Assembly (NCBI GenBank): GCA_937923325.1
Contig: CAKZUQ010000026.1
Span: forward strand, 1-7,382
DNA: 7,382 bases
Direction: 5' to 3'
From: an uncultured Bacteriovoracaceae bacterium
GTDB lineage: Bacteria > Bdellovibrionota > Bacteriovoracia > Bacteriovoracales > Bacteriovoracaceae
Under the pieces are notes generated by a model. The model ran no database searches and was not told where the DNA came from. It saw only the letters and a list, made by a program, of their open reading frames with translations. This document shows, in pieces, positions 4,069 to 7,382 of this stretch. Position numbers and translations under genes: made by a program. How positions within the stretch are numbered: the stretch's first letter is position 1; each line of letters opens with the position of its first letter.

Positions 4069-5867
4069 AATTACTCCATATTCTTAAACAGACCTTTGGT
4101 CACAAAGATTTCCGATTCGACCAATCAAGAATTATTGATAATGTTTTAGATGGAAATGATACGATTGCTATAATGCCTACAGGTGGAGGTAAGTCTATTT
4201 GTTATCAAATTCCAGCATTATATAATGATGGAGTTACTTTAGTTATTTCACCACTTATATCCTTAATGCATGATCAGGTCTTAAACTTAAAAGAAAATGG
4301 TGTACAAGCTTGTTTTTTAAACTCCAGTCAAGATTTGTCTGAAAGACAGTTCGCTGAAAATCAAATTCTAAGTGGGGAGGTTAAGATTGTTTACGTTTCT
4401 CCTGAAGGATTGCTAAGTGGTTCATTAGGAAACTTTTTTTCACAAATTAATATCTCTCTTATTGCTATTGATGAAGCACACTGTGTTTCTCAGTGGGGAC
4501 ATGAATTTAGAAAAGATTATACGAGACTTGGAGAGTTAAAGAATCATTATCCGGGCGTACCAATACTGGCTTTAACAGCAACAGCAGACGCTAAAACAAG
4601 AGAAGATATTGCTTTTCAACTTAAAATGAAAAAGCCTCAAATATTTATTTCCTCATTCGATAGGCCAAATATAACTTATAAAATTGCAGAACGAGAAAGT
4701 GAAATTCTACAACTAAATCGATTTATCAATGATAATCATAAAGGACAAACGGGAGTCGTATATTGTTTATCTAGAAAGAAAGTTGAAAGAGTAGCAGATG
4801 AGCTAGAACGTCTTGGACATAAGACAATGGCATATCACGCAGGCCTTAGCTCAGACATTAGAAAGTATGCTCAAGAAGTTTTTAACAGAGAAGACAATAT
4901 CGTTATTGTGGCCACAATTGCATTCGGTATGGGGATTGATAAGCCAGATGTTAGGTTTGTTGCTCATTTAGATTTACCTAAAAGTATTGAAAGTTATTAT
5001 CAAGAAACAGGTCGTGCTGGTCGAGATGGTAAGGCTTCAAATGCATGGATGGTTTATGGGCTTCAGGACGTTATTAAACTTTCCCAAATGCTTGAGACTA
5101 CAGATGCTTCTGAAGATTATAAAAAGGTTGCCAGGGCCAAGCTCGATTCAATGTTATCTTTATGTGAAACAGTTAGATGTAGAAGAAATTATTTACTTGG
5201 CTACTTTGGACAAGAGAGTTCTGAAAATTGTGGAAATTGTGACTCATGCTTAGAACCTGCTAAAACTTGGGATGCAAGTATTGATGCCCAAAAAGTTCTT
5301 TCTACAATTTATAGAACAGGACAAACTTTTGGAGCGGGATATATAATTGATGTTCTACGAGGAAGTAAAAATGCCAAAGTTATTGAAAGGCAACATAATA
5401 AATTATCTGTCTATGGTGTTGGAATTGAAAAGTCTAAAAATCATTGGAATGTCGTAATTAGGCAGTTATTAAATTTAAAATATATTGCGATTAAAAACTG
5501 GGAATATCGAAATATATGTCTAACCCAAAAAAGTGGTCCTCTTCTTAAGGGTCAAGAGACTTTCATGATGAGAGTTATGAAAGAGCCTAGTAAAAAATCC
5601 ACAGGAATAAAAAAGAAAACAACTAAAGAAATAGCTGATACTCACGGTAGGGGAGAACTTTTCGAGGCATTAAGAGTGACAAGAAAAGATTTAGCATCGG
5701 AAGCAAATGTTCCTCCGTATTTAATATTCAACGACAAGTCCCTTCATGATATGTGTCAGTTGATGCCAAGAAACAAAGATGAGTTCTTAATGGTTAATGG
5801 AGTTGGTTCTAGTAAATGTGAAAAATATGCAGATGAATTCTTAACAACAATTAGAAGTTACCTATAA
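4056..5867 (+). CDS. recQ: ATP-dependent DNA helicase RecQ (603 aa, complete)
   Basis: Full-length 3'-5' superfamily-2 helicase of DNA repair and recombination fork processing, cytoplasmic, collinear with E. coli RecQ. Motif 0 region is FRFDQ at 19-23. Walker A is MPTGGGKS (40-47, K46), Walker B is D139-E-A-H142, and the aromatic-rich loop is SQWGHEF (145-151). TATAD lies at 174-178 (motif III) and QETGRAGRDG at 316-325 (motif VI, arginine finger). The zinc-binding cysteines are C375, C392, C395 and C398, in the family spacing. A winged-helix (RQC) domain spans about 405-510, a Lys-rich linker 511-525, and a single HRDC domain about 531-603. No key residue is missing. The ATG at 4056 begins only a few residues before the conserved N-terminal helix; SD is poor (AGG 12 nt upstream). 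It appears monocistronic, is divergent from the barrel gene, and ends 3 bp from the convergent deacetylase gene. Confidence 0.98.
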   Translation: MRQTKLLHILKQTFGHKDFRFDQSRIIDNVLDGNDTIAIMPTGGGKSICYQIPALYNDGVTLVISPLISLMHDQVLNLKENGVQACFLNSSQDLSERQFAENQILSGEVKIVYVSPEGLLSGSLGNFFSQINISLIAIDEAHCVSQWGHEFRKDYTRLGELKNHYPGVPILALTATADAKTREDIAFQLKMKKPQIFISSFDRPNITYKIAERESEILQLNRFINDNHKGQTGVVYCLSRKKVERVADELERLGHKTMAYHAGLSSDIRKYAQEVFNREDNIVIVATIAFGMGIDKPDVRFVAHLDLPKSIESYYQETGRAGRDGKASNAWMVYGLQDVIKLSQMLETTDASEDYKKVARAKLDSMLSLCETVRCRRNYLLGYFGQESSENCGNCDSCLEPAKTWDASIDAQKVLSTIYRTGQTFGAGYIIDVLRGSKNAKVIERQHNKLSVYGVGIEKSKNHWNVVIRQLLNLKYIAIKNWEYRNICLTQKSGPLLKGQETFMMRVMKEPSKKSTGIKKKTTKEIADTHGRGELFEALRVTRKDLASEANVPPYLIFNDKSLHDMCQLMPRNKDEFLMVNGVGSSKCEKYADEFLTTIRSYL

Positions 5868-5870
5868 AGA

Positions 5871-7196
5871 CTAATTAATTCTAACTGCTTTTCCACTTCT
5901 GATATCAGAGCATTGCCATTTTAAATTATTATTATCTCTTATATCTTCCTGGCAATAACAAACGGCCACACCGGATTGAATCTCAGATCTTTTGGAAGGG
6001 ATTATACAAGGTTTGTTCAAATATTTGGAAGATAATATTTGTGCAGTATCGGAAGGAAAATTACTAGTACAAACCATCTCATACAGCTTTTTACTTTTAA
6101 CCCATTGTCCATCAATACAATAAGACGTCGAACCTTCACAGTGTTTTACTTCTCCAATATATTTACTCGTGCACGGTCTACCATTAGAAGATGTAGCATT
6201 TGACTCGTCTGAACAAACTGGGCCAGAGGTTTTTGGTTCTAATAAGCCTAGCTTATTAATAAATTCACTAAGTTTGTCGGTAGAGTTGTATGATTCAGTA
6301 TGCACTCCTGCTTGAAGGGGCATATCTAGTATTTCGTCCATAGAGACAAAATTCACTCCAAGGCATTGGGCTTTTTCAATGATTTCATCCATCACTGTAT
6401 TGTTACTATTGTACGAAGAAGGCAGTGAGTTTATAGCTCTTGTGTCATGAAAGAGACTCATTATATTTTTTGGAGAAGACTTACACATAAATTTAACAAT
6501 ACTAGATACATACTCATCTTTATTATTTGATCTATACTTTGATGTAGAATCCTCAGAGTCATGATTCCAGCCTATATGATCAAGGTTGTATTCACTAGCT
6601 ATACTCATCGCTGGGCTATGAGCCCGGTAGTATTCTAGTTGCTCAGCATAGGTATTTCCCTCAATATGCCTTCCTTGGTCAATCATTGTTGTTATTTCTT
6701 TTCTACTCGGCGAAATTCCTCGTCCATATGGAAAACGAATAAGTGTTTTATTTTGCTTTTCAAAACTTCTATCAGTGAATTTGTTTAAAAGCTTAATACT
6801 CTTAGAAACTTGATCTCTTCTTTGCTCATCTGTGTAGCCTGATTCAAAGTCACCCTTCCAGTTATATCGAATGTCATGACAGTTGTGATCATGTCCATGA
6901 GATGCAATAAGGAAGTTCGAGCTTTGCATATCTTTTAAGATTTCTTTTTTCCTACTTAAATTCCCTTTTTCTAATTGATGAGTAGAAATAAAAAATGTTG
7001 CAGGAACATTTTGTCTTTTTAATGTTTCAATAATTTTTGGTGTTGTTGTGGTATTAGGACCATCATCAAAAGTTAAATGGACATTTTTGTCTTGGCATCC
7101 ACTTATACCAGCTAAAGACTTTTTATACTTTGAGCAATTTAAAGCATGAGCTGATAGAGAGAAAATAAATATAACTGGAATGATTAAATAGTACAT
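5871..7196 (-). CDS. Exported NodB-family polysaccharide deacetylase with cysteine-rich C-terminus (441 aa)
   Basis: Signal peptide 1-18 (AHA before cleavage). The carbohydrate esterase 4 (NodB) domain spans about 38-290 with all five motifs: TFDDGP (42-47; D44 base, D45 metal), H100-x3-H104 in SHGHDH (metal ligands), RFPYG (154-158), D206-x3-W210, and LFHD (248-251, catalytic H250). Enzymes of this fold remove N-acetyl groups from GlcNAc polymers such as peptidoglycan or chitin. Residues 110-150 and 160-205 look longer than in minimal NodB domains. A C-terminal region (about 325-441) has nine cysteines (328, 342, 353, 360, 376, 397, 413, 415, 429), consistent with a disulfide-stabilised binding module; I cannot assign a family. 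In Bdellovibrio, two exported deacetylases (Bd0468, Bd3279) modify prey peptidoglycan. A similar job here is plausible if the host is a predator, but own-wall modification is equally possible. No SD precedes the ATG, and a consensus -10 lies 8 nt upstream. Confidence 0.92.
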   Translation of the reverse strand: MYYLIIPVIFIFSLSAHALNCSKYKKSLAGISGCQDKNVHLTFDDGPNTTTTPKIIETLKRQNVPATFFISTHQLEKGNLSRKKEILKDMQSSNFLIASHGHDHNCHDIRYNWKGDFESGYTDEQRRDQVSKSIKLLNKFTDRSFEKQNKTLIRFPYGRGISPSRKEITTMIDQGRHIEGNTYAEQLEYYRAHSPAMSIASEYNLDHIGWNHDSEDSTSKYRSNNKDEYVSSIVKFMCKSSPKNIMSLFHDTRAINSLPSSYNSNNTVMDEIIEKAQCLGVNFVSMDEILDMPLQAGVHTESYNSTDKLSEFINKLGLLEPKTSGPVCSDESNATSSNGRPCTSKYIGEVKHCEGSTSYCIDGQWVKSKKLYEMVCTSNFPSDTAQILSSKYLNKPCIIPSKRSEIQSGVAVCYCQEDIRDNNNLKWQCSDIRSGKAVRIN

Positions 7197-7382
7197 ACTA
7201 GATAATTATACACTGTTTCTTATCTTGATTGGTTAATGAATAATTTGCCCGTGAACATTCATATTAAAAAATTGATCATTTTCCGTAGTTAATCTATTTT
7301 TCTTATTAAAAAATAAGTTTTATTAATACCTAAAGAAGATAGTCAACTAACCCGATATGAATATATGAATAAGTATATGATA
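7197..7382. other. Intergenic region upstream of the deacetylase gene
   Basis: 186 very AT-rich bases without a supported gene. They hold the -10 element described above, an inverted repeat ATGAAT-N15-ATTCAT (7236-7241 with 7257-7262) that could be an operator, and a weak AT-only hairpin CTTATT-AAAA-AATAAG (7302-7317). A plus-strand ATG at 7365 stays open for six codons to the window edge, and nothing more can be said of it. Confidence 0.5.
7205..7210 (-). promoter_or_regulatory. Consensus -10 TATAAT just upstream of the deacetylase gene
   Basis: A perfect TATAAT on the minus strand lies 8 nt before the ATG at 7196, so transcription would start 1-3 nt before the start codon or on it. No good -35 is visible at 16-18 nt, so an activator or another sigma factor may be needed. 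The lack of any SD fits a leaderless or near-leaderless mRNA. Confidence 0.4.

Noticed and set aside
4987..5253. Plus-strand open frame of 88 codons
   Set aside because: Out-of-frame reading of the highly conserved recQ motif VI and zinc region.
7302..7317. CTTATT-AAAA-AATAAG hairpin followed by TTTT as a terminator
   Set aside because: The stem has only one G-C pair and the T-run is short; too weak to call in such AT-rich DNA.
7365..7382. Possible start of a plus-strand gene at the right edge (MNKYMI)
   Set aside because: Only six codons are visible and there is no SD; it cannot be supported.

Overview
The window is AT-rich (by eye about one third G+C) and densely packed with chromosomal genes. 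Several encode short exported proteins (lipoprotein, outer-membrane barrel, periplasmic or secreted enzymes), alongside a stand-alone CheY-like receiver. This mixture, the Gram-negative envelope signals and the low G+C suggest a Bdellovibrionota-type organism, perhaps a marine Bacteriovorax/Halobacteriovorax relative. That placement is an inference from style; no phylogenetic marker was searched.

Left part (1-1334, minus strand): a three-gene overlapping operon reads leftwards. It encodes a PEGA-like lipoprotein, then an exported, degenerate YidD-domain protein, then a membrane protein with an IPGLGQ hydrophobic segment that runs off the left edge. A good sigma70-type promoter and a strong Shine-Dalgarno (SD) sequence precede the first gene. 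From the divergent intergenic region (1335-1503) a single-domain response regulator (1504-1926) reads rightwards. It is followed by an exported thioredoxin-fold protein (1979-2566) that appears to have its own promoter.

Middle (2567-2808): 242 bases without a convincing protein gene but rich in RNA structure. It holds a perfect 6-bp hairpin, a compact three-way junction flanked by two exact 9-nt repeats, and a very strong intrinsic terminator. It is either a structured 3' UTR of the thioredoxin-like gene or an independent small RNA, and is the least explained part of the window. Abutting it on the minus strand is an Omp85-type outer-membrane barrel without POTRA domains (2809-3975).

Right part: divergent from the barrel gene is a complete recQ helicase gene (4056-5867) whose start codon lies inside the loop of a perfect 7-bp inverted repeat. 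It converges, with a 3-bp gap, on an exported NodB-family polysaccharide deacetylase with a cysteine-rich C-terminal region (5871-7196, minus). The last 186 bases hold that gene's promoter region and nothing else I can support.

The genes do not form one pathway. The common thread is cell-envelope biology (lipoprotein, YidD-like protein, barrel, cell-wall-type deacetylase, periplasmic redoxin), with recQ and the receiver as separate single genes. There are no tRNA or rRNA genes, IS elements or CRISPR arrays.
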